Below, piece by piece: positions 32,662 through 47,071 of a DNA stretch of 64,000 bases. The notes under the pieces were generated by a model. It ran no database searches, had not been told where the DNA came from, and was given only the letters and a program-made list of their open reading frames with translations. The stretch is from Delphinus delphis. Taxonomy: Eukaryota > Chordata > Mammalia > Artiodactyla > Delphinidae. The stretch's first letter is position 1; each line of letters opens with the position of its first letter. The stretch lies in the NCBI RefSeq assembly GCF_949987515.2, contig NC_082683.1:123962582-124026581 (forward strand), read 5' to 3'. The position numbers and the translations under genes are program-made.

Positions 32662-33622
32662 TACACATTGAGAAGTGTGGCTCTCACTCCTGTTCCTGTC
32701 TTCCCCATTTTTTTCTGTTCCCTAAAACACATAACCACTTGTTTTAGTTTCATGGGTATCCTTCTACTCTATTTTTTCCCCATCTTTATTGAGATATAAT
32801 TTACATATATAAATGTATAAGTTTAATGTGTAAAATGTAATGATTTGATACACATATATATTGCAAAATGATTACCACAATAAGCTTAGTTAACACATTA
32901 TCACTTCACATAATTTCCATTTTGTTGTTGTGGTGGTGGTGAGAACATTTAATATTTACTTTCTTAGTATCTTTCAAGTATACAGCACAGTATTGCTACC
33001 TGTAAACACCATGCTGTACATTAGATCCCAGAACTTACTCACCTTATAACTGGTAGTTTATACTTTTTGAACATCTCATTTCCTCCACCTTCCAGCCTCT
33101 GGCAACCACCAGTCTACTCTCTGTTTCTATCAGTTGAGCGTGTTTAGATTCCACATATAAGTGATATCATACAGCATTTGTCATTCTTTATCTCACCCTC
33201 GGCATTCATCCACATTGTTGCAAACGTCAGGATTTCCTTCAGTTTTATGGCTGAAAAATATTCCATTGTGTGCATGGGTGTGTGTGTTTTTATCCATTCA
33301 TCCATTGACAGACACCTAGGTTCTTTTCGTGTCTTGGGTATCGTAAATAAAGCCACAATGAATATGGGGTGCTGCAGATATCTCTTCAAGATAGTATTTT
33401 AATTTCCTTCAAATATATACCCAAAATTGGGATTGCTGGATTATATGGTAGTTCTAGTTTAAATTTTTTGAGGAACCTCCATAGTGTTTTCTATAGTTGC
33501 TGTATCAATTTCCCTTCCCACCAGTGGTGCACAAGGTTCCCTTTTCTCCACGTCCTTACCAGCACTTCTTTTATATTTTTGATAATAGCCATTCTAATAG
33601 GTCTGAGATGGTATCTCATTGT

Positions 33623-33724
33623 GTTTTTTTGTTGTTGTTGTTGTCCATGCTGTGCAGCTTGTGGGATTGAACCTGGGCCACAGCAGTGAAAGCACCGAGT
33701 CCTAACTACTGGACTTCCAGGGTC
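33623..33724 (-). mobile_element. Short tRNA-derived SINE in L1 3' part
   Basis: T/GTT-rich tail, 'ccatgctgtgcagcttgtgg', 'aactactggacttccaggg'. It interrupts collinear L1 ORF2 sequence. A diverged short-type SINE. Confidence 0.7.
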
Positions 33725-33865
33725 CTCCCTCATTTGTGGCTTTGATTTGCATTTTTCTGATGATTAGTGATGTTGAGCATTGTTTCATGTACTTTTTGGC
33801 CATTTGTATGTCTTCTTTGGAAAAAAGGTTTTTCAGGTCTTTGCCCATTTTTATGGTTACAAACA

Positions 33866-34077
33866 TTTTTTTTTTTTTTTTTTGGCGGTACGCGGGCCTC
33901 TCACTGTTGTGGCCTCTCCCGTTGCGGAGCACGGCCTCTGGACGCGCAGGTTCAGAGGCCATGGCTCACGGGCCCAGCCGCTCCGCGACATGTGGGATCT
34001 TCCCGGACCGGGGCACGAACCCGTGTCCCCTGCATTGGCAGGCGGACTCTCAACCACTGCGCCACCAGGGAAGCCCC
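33866..34077 (-). mobile_element. Cetacean-type GC-rich SINE
   Basis: A T run of about 18 bases, then ggcggtacgcgggcctctc, ending ccaccagggaagcccc. The flanking L1 words 'gcccattttta' appear on both sides. Open frames 33736-34264 are translations of this SINE joined to L1. Confidence 0.9.
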
Positions 34078-37000
34078 TTCTGCCCATTTTTTAATTGGGT
34101 TGTTTGTTTTTTTAATATTGAGCTGCATGAGCTTTTTATGTATTTTGGAGATTAATCCTTTGTTCGTTGATTTGTTTGCAAATATTTTCTCCCACATTGA
34201 GGGTTGTGTTTTCCTCTTGTTTACAGTTTTCCTTTGCTGTGCAAAAGCTTTTAAGTTTCATTAGGTCCCATTTATTTTTGTTTTTATTTCCATTACTCTA
34301 GGAGGTGGGTCAAAAAAGATCTTGCTGTGATTTATGTCAGAGTGTTCTTCCGATGTTTTCCTCTAAGAGTTTTATAGTGTCTGGTCTTACGTTTAGGTCT
34401 TTAATCCATTTTGAGTTTATTTTTGTGTATGGTGTTAGGAAGTGTTCTAATTTCATTCTTTTCCATATAGCTGTCCAGTTTTCCCAGCACCACTCATTGA
34501 AGAGACTGTCTTTTCTCCATTGTATATCCTTGCCTCCTTTGTCATAGATCAGTTGACCAGAGGTGTGTAGGTTTATGTCTGGGCTTTCTGTCCTGTTCCA
34601 TTGATCTATATTTCTGTTTTTGTTCCAGTGCCCTATTGTCTTGATTACTGTAGCTTTGTAGTATAGTATGAGGTGAGGGAGTATGATTCCTACAGTTCTT
34701 TTTTCCTCAAGATTGCTTTGGCTATTCAGGGTCTTTTGTGTCTCCATACAACTTTTAAGATTTTTTTGTTCTAGTTTGTAAAAGTGCCATTGGTAATTTG
34801 ATAGGGATTGCATTGAATCTGTAGATTGCTTTGAGTAATATAGTCATTTTCACAATATTGATTCTTCCAATCCAAGAACATGGTATATCTCTCCATCTGT
34901 TTGTGTCATCTCTGATTTCTTTCATCAGTATCTGATAGTTTTCTGAGTACAGGACTTTTACCTCCTTAGGTATGTTTATTCCTAGGTATTTTATTCTTTT
35001 TGTGGCAGTGGTGAATGGGAGTGTTTCCTTAATTTCTCTTTCATATTTTTCGTCACTAGTGTCTAGGAATGCAAGAGACTTCTGTGCATTAATTTTGTAT
35101 CCTGAAACTTTACTAAATTCATTGATTAGCTCTAGTAGTTTTCTGGTGGCATATTTAGGATTATCTATATATAGTATCATCTCATCTGCAAACAGTGACA
35201 GTCTTACTACTTCTTTTACAATTTGCATTCCTTTTATTTCTTTTTCTTCTCTTACTGCCATGGCTAGGACTTTCAAAACTATGTTGAATAATACTGGCGA
35301 GAGTGAACATCCTTGTTTTCTTCCTGATCTTAGAGGAAATGCTTTCAATCTTTCACCATTGAGAATGATGTTGGCTGTGGGTTTGTCATATATGGCCTTT
35401 ATTATGTTGAGGTAGGTTCCCTCTATGCCCACTTTATGGAGAGTTTTTATCATAAATGGGTGTTGAATTTTGTCAAAATCTTTTTCTGCATCTATTGAGA
35501 TGATCATATGGTTTTTATTCTTCAGTTTGTTAATATGGTGTATCACATTGTTTGATTTGCATATATCAAAGAATCCTTGCATCCCTGGGATAAATTCCAC
35601 TTGATCATGATGTATGATCCTTTCAGTGTGTTGTTTGATTCTGTTTCCTAGTATTTTGTTGAGCATTCTTGCATCTGTGTTCATCAGTGATATTAGTCTG
35701 TAATTTTTTTTGTAGTATCTTTGTCTTGTTTTGGTATCAGGGTGATGGTGGCCTCGTAGAATGAGTTTGGGAGTGTTCCTTCTTCTGCAGTTTTTTGGGA
35801 AGAGTTGAGAAGGATGAGTGTTAGCTCTTCTCTGAATGTTTGAGAGAATTCACCTGTGAAAGGGTCTGGTTCTGGACTTCTGCATGTTTGAAGATTTTTC
35901 ATCACAGTTTCAGTTTCAGTGCTTGTGATTGATCAGGTCATACTTTCTATTTCTTCCTCGTTCAGTCTTGGAAGGTTATACCTTTCTAAGAATTCATCTG
36001 TTTCTTCCAGGTTGTCCATTTTATTGGCATAGATTGCTCATAGTAGTCTCTTATGATGCTTTGTATTTCTGTGGTGTCTGTTGTAACTTCTACTTTTTCA
36101 TTTCTAATTTTATTGATTTGAGTCTGTCTAAAAGTTTATCAATTTTGTTTATCTACTCAAAGCACCAGGTTTTAGGTTTATTGATCCTTGCTATTGTTTA
36201 CTTTGTTTCTATTTCATTTATTTCTGCTCCGATCTTTATGATTTCTTTCCTTCTACTAACTTTGGGTTTTCTTTATTCTTCTTTCTCTGGTTCTTTTAAG
36301 TGTAAGGTTAGATTGTTTCTTTGAGATTTTTCTTGTTTCTTGAGGTAGGCTTGTATTGTTATAAATTTCCCTCTTAGAACTGGGTTTGGTGCATCCCATA
36401 GGTTTTGGATCATTGTGTTTTTGTTGTCATTTGTCTCTAGGTATTTTTTATTTTCCTCTTGATTTCTTCAGTGATCTCTTGGTTATTTAGTAACATATTG
36501 TTTAGCCTCCATATGATTGTGTTTCTTACGTTATTTTCCCTGTAATTTATTTCTAATCTCATAGTGTTGTGGTTTGAAAAGATGATTTCAGTTTTCTTAA
36601 ATTTACCGAGACTTGATTTGTAACCCAAGATGTGATCTATCCTGGAGAATGTTCCACGTGCACTTGCAAAGAAAGTGTAATCTGCTTTTTTTGGATGGAA
36701 TGTCCTATAAATATCAATTAAGTCTCTCTGGTCTAATGTGTCATTTAAAGCTTGTGTTTCCTTATTTATTGTCATTTTGGATGACGTGTCCAATAGGAAA
36801 GTGGAGTGTTGAAGTCCCCTACTATTATTGTGTTACTGTCAATTTCCCCTTTTATAGCTGTTAGCATTTGACTTACATATTGAGGTGCTCCTATGTTGGG
36901 TACATAAATATTTACAATTGTTATATCTTCTTCTTGGATTGATCCCTTGATCATTCTGTAGTGTCCTTCCTTGTCTCTTTTAGTAGTCTTTATTTTAAAG

Positions 37001-39958
37001 TCTATTTTTTCTTTTATGAGTATTGCTACTCCAGCTTTCTTTTGATTTCCATTTGGATGGAATATCTTTTTCCATCCTCTTACTTTCAGTCTGTGTGTAT
37101 CCCTAGGTATGAAGTGGGTCTCTTGTACACAGTATATATATGGGCCTTGTGTTTTTATCCATTCAGTGAGCCTGTCTTTTGGTTGGAGCATTTAATCCAT
37201 TCACATTTAAGGTAATTATACATATGTATGTTCCTGTTACCATTTTCTTAATTGTTTTGGGTTTGTTTTTGTAGGTCCTTTTCTTCTCTTGTGTTTCCCA
37301 CTTAGAGAATTTCTTTTAGCATTTGTTGTAGAGATGCTTTGGTGGTGCTGAATTCTTTGAGGTTTTGCTTGTTTGTAAAGCTTTTGATTTCTCTTTCGAA
37401 TCTGAATGAGATCCTTGCTGGGTAGAGTAATCTTGGTTTTAGGTTCTTCCTTTTCATCACTTTAAATATATCTTGCCAGTCCCTTCTGGCTTGTGGTGTT
37501 TCTGCTGAGAAATCAGCTGTAAATCTTATGGGAGTTGTATGTTGTCATTTTTCCCTTGTTGCTTTTAATAATTTTTTTTCTTAAATTTTTGTCAGTTTGA
37601 TTAGTGTGTGTCTTGACGTGTTTCTGCTTGGGTTTATCTTGCCTGGGACTCTGCACTTCCTGGACTTGGCTGGATATTTCCTTTCTAAAGTTAGGGAAGT
37701 TTTCGACTATAACCTCTTGAAATATTTTCTCGGGTTCTTTCTCTCTCTCTCTCTTCTCTTTCTGGGACCGCTATGTTGCGAATGTTGGTGTGTTTAATGT
37801 TGTCCCAGGGTCTCTTAGTCTGTCTTCATTTCTTTTTATTCTGTTTTCTTTATTCTCTTTTGTGGCAGTAAATTCTACCATTCTGTCTTCCAGGTCACTT
37901 ATCCGTTCTTCTGCCTCAGTTATTCTACTATTGATTCCTTCTAGTACATTTTTCATTTCAGTTATTGTATTGTTCAGCTCTGTTTGTTTGTTCTTTAATT
38001 CTTCTAGGTGTTCTTCTTTAATTCTTCTAGGTCTTTGTTAAACATTTCTTGCATCTTCTCGATATTTGCCTCCATTATTTTTCTGAGGTCCTGGATCATT
38101 TTTACTATCATTATTCTGAATTCTTTTTCTGAAAGGTTGCCTATCTCTACTTCATTTAGTTGTTTTTCTGGGGTTTTATCCTGTTCCTTTATGTGGTACA
38201 TAGTCCTGTCACTTTTCATTTTTTCTGTCTTACTGTGAATGTGGTTTTTATTCCACAGGCTGCAGAATTGTAGTTCTTCTTGCTCTTGCTCTCTGCCCTC
38301 TGGTGGATCAGGATATCGAAGAGGCTTGTGCAAGCTTCCTGCTGGGAGGGCCTTGTGGTTGGAAGAGCTTGGTGTAGCTCTGGTGGGCAAAGCTCAGTAA
38401 AACTTTAATCCACTTTTCTGCTGATAGGTGGGGCTCTGTTCCCTCCCTGTCGGTTGTTTGGCCTGAGGCGACCCAGCACTTGAGCCTACCCAGCTCTTTG
38501 GTGGGGCTAATTGTGGATTCCGGGAAGGCTCATGCCAGGGAGTACTTCCCAGAATTTCTGCTGCCAGTCTCCTTGTCCCTGTTGTAAGCCACAGCCACCC
38601 CCCTCCTATGCATAGGTCCTCCAACACTAGCAGGTAGGTCTGGTTCAGTCTCCTATGGGGTCACTTCTCCTTCCCCCGGGTACTGATGCGCACACTATTT
38701 TGTCTGTGCCCTCCAAGAGTGGAATCTCTGTTTTACCCAGTTCTGTCGAAGTCCTGCAATCAAATCCCGCTAGCTTTTAAAGTCTGATTCTCTGGGAATT
38801 CCTCCTCCCATTGCCAGACCCCCAATTTGGGAAGCCTGATGTGGGGCTCAGAACCTTCACTCCAGTGGGTGGACTTCTGAGGTATACTTGTTCTTTTGTT
38901 TGTGAATCACCCACCCAGCAATTATGGGATTTGACTTTATTGTGATTGCGCCCCTCCTACCATCTCATCGGGGGTTCTTCTTTTTCTTTGGGTGTTGGGT
39001 ATCTTTTGATGATTTTCAGTGTCTTTCTGTCGATGACTGCCCAGCAGTCAGTTGTGATTACGGTACTCTCGCAAGAGGGAGTTGTTCCATACAAACTTCA
39101 GGACTTCTATTTCTGTGAAAAATGCTTTTGGAATTTTGATAGGGATTGCTGTAAATCTGTAGATGGCTTTTGAGTAGTATAGTATAATATTAACTTTTTT
39201 CATACATGAATGTGTCTTTCTGTTTGTTTTTTCAGTGTTTCTCATCTTTGTCATATAGATTTCAGTGTATAGATCTTTCACCTCCCTGGTTAACTTTATT
39301 CCTGAGTATTTTATTGTTTTTGATACTGTTGTAAATGGGCTTGTTTTCTTTATTTCATTTTCAGATAGTTCATTGTTAGTATACAGAAATGCAACTGATT
39401 TTTGTTTGTTGATGATATATCTTGAAACTACTGAAATCATTTGTTAGTGCTAATAAATTTTTGGTGAAGTCTTCAGGATTTTCTATCAATATATATACGA
39501 TGAGGTCATCTGCAAATGAAGATAGTTTTATATCTTCATTTCCAATTTAGTTGCCTTTTATTTCTTTTTCCTGTCTAATTATTCTGGCTGGGACTTCCAG
39601 TAGTATGTTGAATACAAGTGATGAGAGTGGACATCCTTGTCTTGCTCCTGATCTTAGAGGAAAAGCTTTTTTCAACGTTTCACCCTTGAGTATGGTGTTA
39701 GCTGTGGACTTGTTATACATGGCCTTTTTTATGTTGAGGTGTAATCCTTCTATTCCTAGTTTGCTGAGAATTTTTATCACGAAAGATGTTGAATTTAGTT
39801 AAATGCTTTTTGTGCATCTATTGAGACAATCATGATTTTTATCTTTCCATTAATGAGGTGTATTAAAATTATTGATTTCTTTATATTGAACCATGCTTGC
39901 ATTTCAGTGGTAAATCCCAGTTGATTATGGTGTATGGGTCAATGATAGTGTAAAAAAA

Positions 39959-40086
39959 ATTTTTTTTTTTAATTTTTTGTCTGCGCTGCGTGGCATGTGG
40001 GATATTAGTTCCCTAACTAGGGATCGAAGCTGCACCTCCTGCATTGGAAGGGCAGAGTCTTAACCTCTAGACCGCCAGGGAAGTCC
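39959..40086 (-). mobile_element. Short tRNA-derived SINE
   Basis: T-rich tail, 'gatattagttccctaactag', 'gaccgccagggaagtcc'. ggtgtatg occurs in the L1 on both sides. Confidence 0.8.
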
Positions 40087-41364
40087 TGGTGTATGATACT
40101 TTTAATGTGATTTTGAATTTGATTTGCTAGTATTTTCTTGATAATTTGTGCCTCTATATTCATCAGAAATGTTGGCTTGTAGTTTTCTTTTCCTGTAGTA
40201 TCCTTATCTGGCCTTGGTGTGAGGGTAATGCTTATCTCAGAAAATGAGTTTAATTCTTCTTGAAACATTTGGTAAACATTTAAAGCCTGAGAAGCTATCT
40301 GGTCCTAGGCTTTTTTGTTGTTGTTACTGTTGGGAGGTTTTTTATTTAATGTCTTTACTCATTATTGTTCTGTTCAGATTTTCTTTTTTCATGATTCAGT
40401 CTTAGTCAGTTATATGTTCCTAGGAATTTATTCCAGGTTGTCTAATTTATTGGTGTATAATTGTTCATAGTAGTCTTTTATGACTCTTTATGTTTCTGTG
40501 GTATCAGTTGTAATGTCTTTTATTTATAATTTTATAATCTTGTTAAGTCCTTCGAAATGTTTGTCAATTTTGTTAATCTTTTCAAAAAACCAGCTTTTAA
40601 TTTTTTTTTTTATCTTTTCTGTTATTTTCCTGTTCTCTATTTTATTCATTTCTGCTCTGATCTTTATCATCTTCTTTCTGCCAACTTTGGGCTGTTTTTC
40701 TTTTCTAGTTCCTCAATGTGTAAATTTAGATGGTTTATTTGAGATCTTTCTTTTTTTCTTAATGTAGACATTGATTGCTATAAACTTCCCACTGAGAACT
40801 GCTTTTGCTGCATCCCATGTGTCTTGTTTCCATTTTCACTTGTCTGAAGATATTTTTTGATTTTTTTTCTTTGATGCTCTGGTTGTCCAGGAGTGTGTTA
40901 TTTAATTTCCACATGTTTGTGAAATTTTCAGTTTTCCTCCTGTCAGTTTCTATTTTCATACCACTGTGGGCAGGAAAGATACTTGGTAGGATTTCATTCT
41001 TTTAATGTTTGCTAATACTTGTTTTGTGGTCTAACATGATTTATCCTGGAGAATGTTCTGTGTTCACTTGAGAAGAATGTTCTGTTGTTGGATGGAATGT
41101 TCTATATGTATCTGTTAGATTCATTTGATCTAAAGTTTAATACAAGTCTAATGTTTCCTTACTGATTTTCTGTCGGTATGATTTATCCATTGTTTAAAGT
41201 GGGGTGTTGAAGTTTGCTACTATTATACTGTTCTCTTTCTTCCTTCAGACCTGATACAGTCATTCTTTTTTTTTTTCAGTCATTCTTTTTAATTTCAGAC
41301 ATTCTAATAGATATTTAGCAATAGCAATATGTGGTTTTAATTCCTTGTGCTATCTATTTTTACA

Positions 41365-41525
41365 TACAGTCATCCCTCCATATCCACAGGCTCTGCATCT
41401 GTGGATACCGAGGGTCGACTGTATTTCTCCATTTTATATAAGGTACTTGAGCATCTACAGACTTTGGCATTCGTCAGGGGGTCCTGGAACCCATCCTATT
41501 GGATACCAAGGGAATATGGTATTCA
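41365..41525. mobile_element. MER2/Tigger-like non-autonomous DNA transposon relic
   Basis: Starts tacagtcatccctccatatc and contains 'cattttatataaggtacttg', 'gtcctggaacccatccta' and 'ttggataccaagggaata', the terminal words of MER2/Tigger-type elements. The left end forms an imperfect palindrome (41365-41389 against 41399-41423, 21 of 25 paired). No transposase. Family name from memory. Confidence 0.6.
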
Positions 41526-43095
41526 TCTGTATCCCTCAAACTTCCTAAGCTTAATAGTTCCAGCCCCCTTTTTTTAAGATTCTGTAGGATATTCTATATA
41601 AACAATCATGGCATCTGAGAATAAAGATAGGTTTACTTCTTTTCCTGTCCGGTTTCCTTTTATTTCTTTTTCTTGTCTTACTGTGCTGTCTAGTACCCTA
41701 GACAGTGTTGAACAGAAGTGGTGAGAGCAGACATCTCTGTCTTGTTCTGATCTTAGAGGGAAAGCATCCAGTCTTTCATTATTAAGTATGATGGTTTTTT
41801 AACGGATGTGCATTGTCCGGTTGAAAAAGTTCCATTCTACTTTGCTGAGAGCTCTTTTTATGAATCATTGTTGGATTTTTTTCAAATGTCTGTTCTTTTT
41901 TCAGATGTCACTGCATTTATTGCAGTGACCATATGATTTTCTTTTTTAGTTTGTTAATATCATGGGTTACATTGATTAATATTTGAGTGTCAAACCATTC
42001 TTACATTTTCCTTGAGTCATGATGTATTATCTATTTTCATATATTGTTTTATTCAGTTTTCTAAAATTCTGTTTTAGAGTTTTTGTGTGTACATTAAGGA
42101 TATTGGTCCATAGTTTTCTTGTATCAATGAGTTGGTAAGTATACTGTTCTTTTTAGTTTTCTAAAATACTTGGTACAGAATTTTCATCTTTTATGTTTTT
42201 AAAATACTTGGCAAAATTCACCAGCAAAGCAGTCTGGGCCTGGAGTTTTCTTTGTTGAAAATTCTAACTGCAGTTTGTTAATAAAAATGGACAATGTCTT
42301 GAGTAAATTTTGTTTAGTATGTGTGTTTCAGGGATTTTGTTAACTCCCCAAGTTGTTGAATTTTTTTGATAAAGTTGTCCACAGTGTTCTTTTATATGTT
42401 TAAATATTTGTAGAATGTGTAATGATGTCACTGCTCTCATTCCTGATACTGGTAATAAGTTCCCCCACCCCTTCTTTTTCTTGATTAGTCTGAGTAGAGG
42501 TTCATTAACTTTGTCTTTTCAATGCACCAGTTTCTGGTTTTATCAATTTTCTCTGTTTTCCTGTTTTCTTTTTCATTGATTTCTGCTCTTATATTCATTA
42601 TTTCCAATCTTCTTTTGACTTTTGATTTCATTGGCCTTCTTGTTACACCTTTTTGAGTGGAAGTGGAAGTCATTGTTATGGGACCTTTATCCTTCTAATA
42701 TAGGTGTTTTTGTGCTGTAAATTTCCTTCTAAGCACTATGTTCGCTACAACCCCAAAATTGAGATATGTTGTGCTTTTATTGTCATTCAGTTAAAAATAC
42801 TTTGTAATTTATTTTGTGATTTCTTTCTTGACCATGTGCAATTTTACAGTTTTCAAATATTTTTTTGTGTTAATGATTTCTAATTTAATTCCATTTTGGA
42901 CAGAAAACATTTTATGGGACTTGAAGTCTTTTAAATATATTGAGATTTGTTTTATGCCCCATAGTAAATATCTTCTATATTGGTAAATATTTCATGTGTA
43001 CTTAAAAAGAATGTATATTCTGCTGTTTTTGGTTGTTTCAGATGTGATAGTAAATCTGGTCCTAGTTACTCCACCTGGATTGAAAGTGGAAGTCA

Positions 43096-43914
43096 GTAAT
43101 TCCTTCTCTTTTTTTTAAATTTAGATATAGTCCACATTCCATAAAATTCATCTCTTTTAAGTGTTCAGTGCAGTGCCTTTTTACTATATTCATAAAGTTG
43201 TATAGCTGTCACTGCTATCTAATTCCAGTATATTTTCACCATCCAAAAGAAAAAGTCCATACCAATCATCAGTCACTTCCATTCCCCCTCCACCAAGCTC
43301 TTGGCAGTCGCTATAATCTGCTTTCTGTCTCTGTAGATAAGCTTATTCTGTACTTTTTATGTAAATGACCCATATAATATGTGGCCTTTCAGACTGGCTT
43401 TCACTTAGCATACTTTTTTAAGGTTCATCCATGTGGCAGCATGTATCATTATTTCTTTTTATGGCTGAATAATACTTCATTGTATGGATATTTTGTTATG
43501 AGCAAATGGGTTAGTCACATTTTGTTTATTCATTATTTGGTGAACATTTGAAATGCTTCCCTTTTTGTCTGTTATGAATAATGCAGCTATGAACTTGAGT
43601 GTAGAAGTTTTTCTGTGACATGTTTTCAGTTCTCTTGGGTATACATTTTGTTGTGGAATTGCTGGCTCTTAGCGTAACTCTGTTTCAGTTTTTGACCGTA
43701 CTGCCAAACTGCTTTCCAAATAGCTGTACTATGTTGCATTCCTACCAGAAATGTATCAAGGTTCCAGTTTCTTGACATTCTAATTCTTCTTATATTTTGT
43801 GTTTTCTTTTTCTTAAATTATTATAGCCATCTTAATGATGTGAAGTGGTAATTCATTGTGGTTTTAGTTTTCATGAAGATTGAGACCTATGTTTCCTTCT
43901 AAGAGCTTTAAAGT
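43096..43914 (-). mobile_element. Old L1 3' end, antisense (left part)
   Basis: T-run at 43110, then 'agtgttcagtgcagtgcctt', 'ttaaggttcatccatgtgg' and 'gctgtactatgttgcattcc'. Continues at 45114-45425 after a younger L1 insertion. Confidence 0.65.
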
Positions 43915-43931
43915 TTTGGCTCTTACATTTA

Positions 43932-45096
43932 TTTTTAATTTTTTTTACATCTTTATTGCAGTATAATTGCTTTACAATGGTGTGTTAGTTTCTGCTTTAT
44001 AACAAAGTGAACCAGTTATACATATACATATGTTCCCATATCTCTTCCCTCTTGCGTCTCCCTCCCACCCTCCCTAGCCCACCCCTCTAGGTGGTCGCAA
44101 AGCACTGAGCTGATCTCCCTGTGCTATGCGGCTGCTTCCCACTAGCTATCTATTTTACATTTGGTAGTGTATATATGTCCATGCCACTCGCTCACTTTGT
44201 CACAGCTTACCCTTCCCCCTCCCCATATCCTCAAGTCCATTCTCTAGTAGGGCTGTGTCTTTATTCCTGTCTTACCCCTAGGTTCTTCATGACATTTTTT
44301 TCCCTTAAATTCCATATATATGTGTTAGCATATGGTATTTGTCTTTCTCTTTCTGACTTACTTCACTCTGTATGACAGACTCTAGGTCCATCCACCTCAT
44401 TGCAAATAGCTCAATTTTGTTTCATTTAATGGCTGAGTAATATTCCATCTTATATATGTGCCACATCTTCTTTATCCATTCATCTGATGATGGGCACTTA
44501 GGTTGTTTCCATCTCCTGGCTATTGTAAATAGAGCTGCAGTGAACATTTTGGTACATGACTCTTTTTGAATTATGGTTTTCTCAAGGTATATGCCCAGTA
44601 GTGGGATTGCTGGGTCATATGGTAGTTCTATTTGTAGTTTTCTAAGGAACCTCCATACTATTCTCCATAGTGGCTGTACCAATTCACATTCCCACCAGCA
44701 GTGCAAGAGTGTTCCCTTTTCTCCATACCCTCTCCAGCATTTATTGTTTCTAGATTTTTTGATGATGGCCATTCTGACTGGTGTGAGGTGATATCTCATT
44801 GTAGTTTTGATTTACATTCCTCTAATGATTAATGATGTTGAGCGTCCTTTCATGTGTTTGTTGGCAGTCTGTATATCTTCTTTGGAGAAATGTCTATTTA
44901 GGTCTTCTGCCCATTTTTGGATTGGGTTGTTTGTTTTTTTGTTATTGAGCTGCATGAGCTGCTTGTAAATTCTGGAGATTAATCCTTTGTCAGTTGCTTC
45001 ACTCGCAAATATTTTCTCCCATTCTGAGGGTTGTCTTTTGGTCTTGTTTATGGTTTCCTTTGCTGTGCAAAAGCTTTGAAGTTTCATTAGGTCCCA
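43932..45096 (-). mobile_element. Younger L1, 5'-truncated (~1.17 kb), antisense, with 17-bp target duplication
   Basis: Same 3' end family as 26830. The minus frame 44422-44799 is the ORF2 C-terminus (KMEYYSAIK at its end). Flanked exactly by tttggctcttacattta at 43915-43931 and 45097-45113, inside the older L1. Confidence 0.92.
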
Positions 45097-45113
45097 TTTG
45101 GCTCTTACATTTA

Positions 45114-45425
45114 AATCTTTGATCATTTTCAGTTAATTTTTGTATGTGATGTGAAGTAGGGATCCAAATTCCTTTTGCTTGTGTATATCCAGGTGTCCTA
45201 GCATCAATTGTTGAAAAGATTATTGTTTCTCCATTGAATGGTCTTGGACCCCTTGTCAAGAATTACCTGACCATAAATGTATGGGTTATTTCTGGACTCA
45301 ATTCCATTCCATTGATTGATATGTCTATGATCATGACAGTACCACACAGCCTTGGTTACTGTAGCTCTGTAGTAAGTTTTTCTAATTCCTTTTTAGGTGA
45401 CTTGGTTTTATGTCTCTGGATATAA
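45114..45425 (-). mobile_element. Old L1 3' end, antisense (right part)
   Basis: Continuation of 43096-43914: 'tgtgatgtgaagtagggatc', 'tgtcctagcatcaattgttg', 'gccttggttactgtagctc'. Confidence 0.6.
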
Positions 45426-45669
45426 AATGGACTAATTAAAATAAATTTAAATAAAACTTAAGAAAGACTCATATTTCATTGTGAATTTATAGAACATTGT
45501 GCTTGCCAAATGGCAGTCAGTATGCATTTTCACTAAGTAAACTGGTAAATACTATTTACCATAGACATAACGTCATTAGAGATATAAATTTTAAACCATC
45601 AGCTAAGTGAAGATGGCATACTCATTTTACTTTCAGTCTGCTTAAATTTCTATTTTGCTTTCTTTTTAG

Positions 45670-46694
<1,025 letters not shown>

Positions 46695-46705
46695 AGAGCT
46701 TTACT

Positions 46706-47060
46706 CTTTTTTAAAAAAAATATTTATTTATTTGGCTGCATCAGGTCTTAGTTGCGGCACACAGGATCTCTCGTTGTGGCGTGTGGGCTCTTCGTTGTGG
46801 TGCATGGGCTTCTCTAATTGCGGTGTGCAGGCTTCTCTCTAGTTGTGTACGGGCTCCAGAGCACGTGGGCTCAGTAGCTGTGGCGCACGGGCTCTCTAGT
46901 TGTGGCGCACAGGCTCTAGAGTGCATGGGCTCAGTAGTTGCGGCATGCAGGCTTAGTTGTCCTGCAGCATGTGGGATCTTAGTTCCCCAACCAGGGATCA
47001 AACCCATGTTCTCTGCAATGGAAGGTAGATTCTTAACCACTGGACCACCAGGGAAGTCCC
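46706..47060 (-). mobile_element. CHR-1-type SINE with target duplication
   Basis: Tail 'aatatttatttatttggc', head complement 'accaccagggaagtccc', flanked by agagctttact at 46695-46705 and 47061-47071. Confidence 0.92.
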
Positions 47061-47071
47061 AGAGCTTTACT

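Larger units (their letters stand above)
32772..39082 (-). mobile_element. Nearly full-length L1, antisense
   Basis: Right to left: 5'UTR (about 39082-38390), ORF1 region (minus frames 38004-38390 and 37771-37956, with a coiled-coil-like ITEAEERISDLEDRM), ORF2 endonuclease (36772-37191: CVQETHFIPRDTHRLKVRGW), RT (34755-35684) and 3'UTR to 32772. It lacks about 40 bases at its extreme 5' end compared with the copy at 63774. The RT motif reads FADE instead of FADD (codon pair at 35181-35186), so a catalytic aspartate is replaced. SINEs interrupt it at 33623-33724 and 33866-34077. Frames are broken at several points. Confidence 0.83.
39083..43095 (-). mobile_element. Old L1, antisense, degraded
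   Basis: Minus frames 39048-39440 and 39547-39780 ([19 protein letters not shown]) are relics of ORF2 RT. Further right the sequence proceeds towards the ORF2 N-terminus with strong decay. Interrupted by a SINE (39959-40086) and a MER2/Tigger-like element (41365-41525). Confidence 0.7.

Noticed and set aside
33736..34264. 139-165 codon frames resembling a protein with Cys- and Pro-rich middle
   Set aside because: Chimera of L1 antisense and a SINE.
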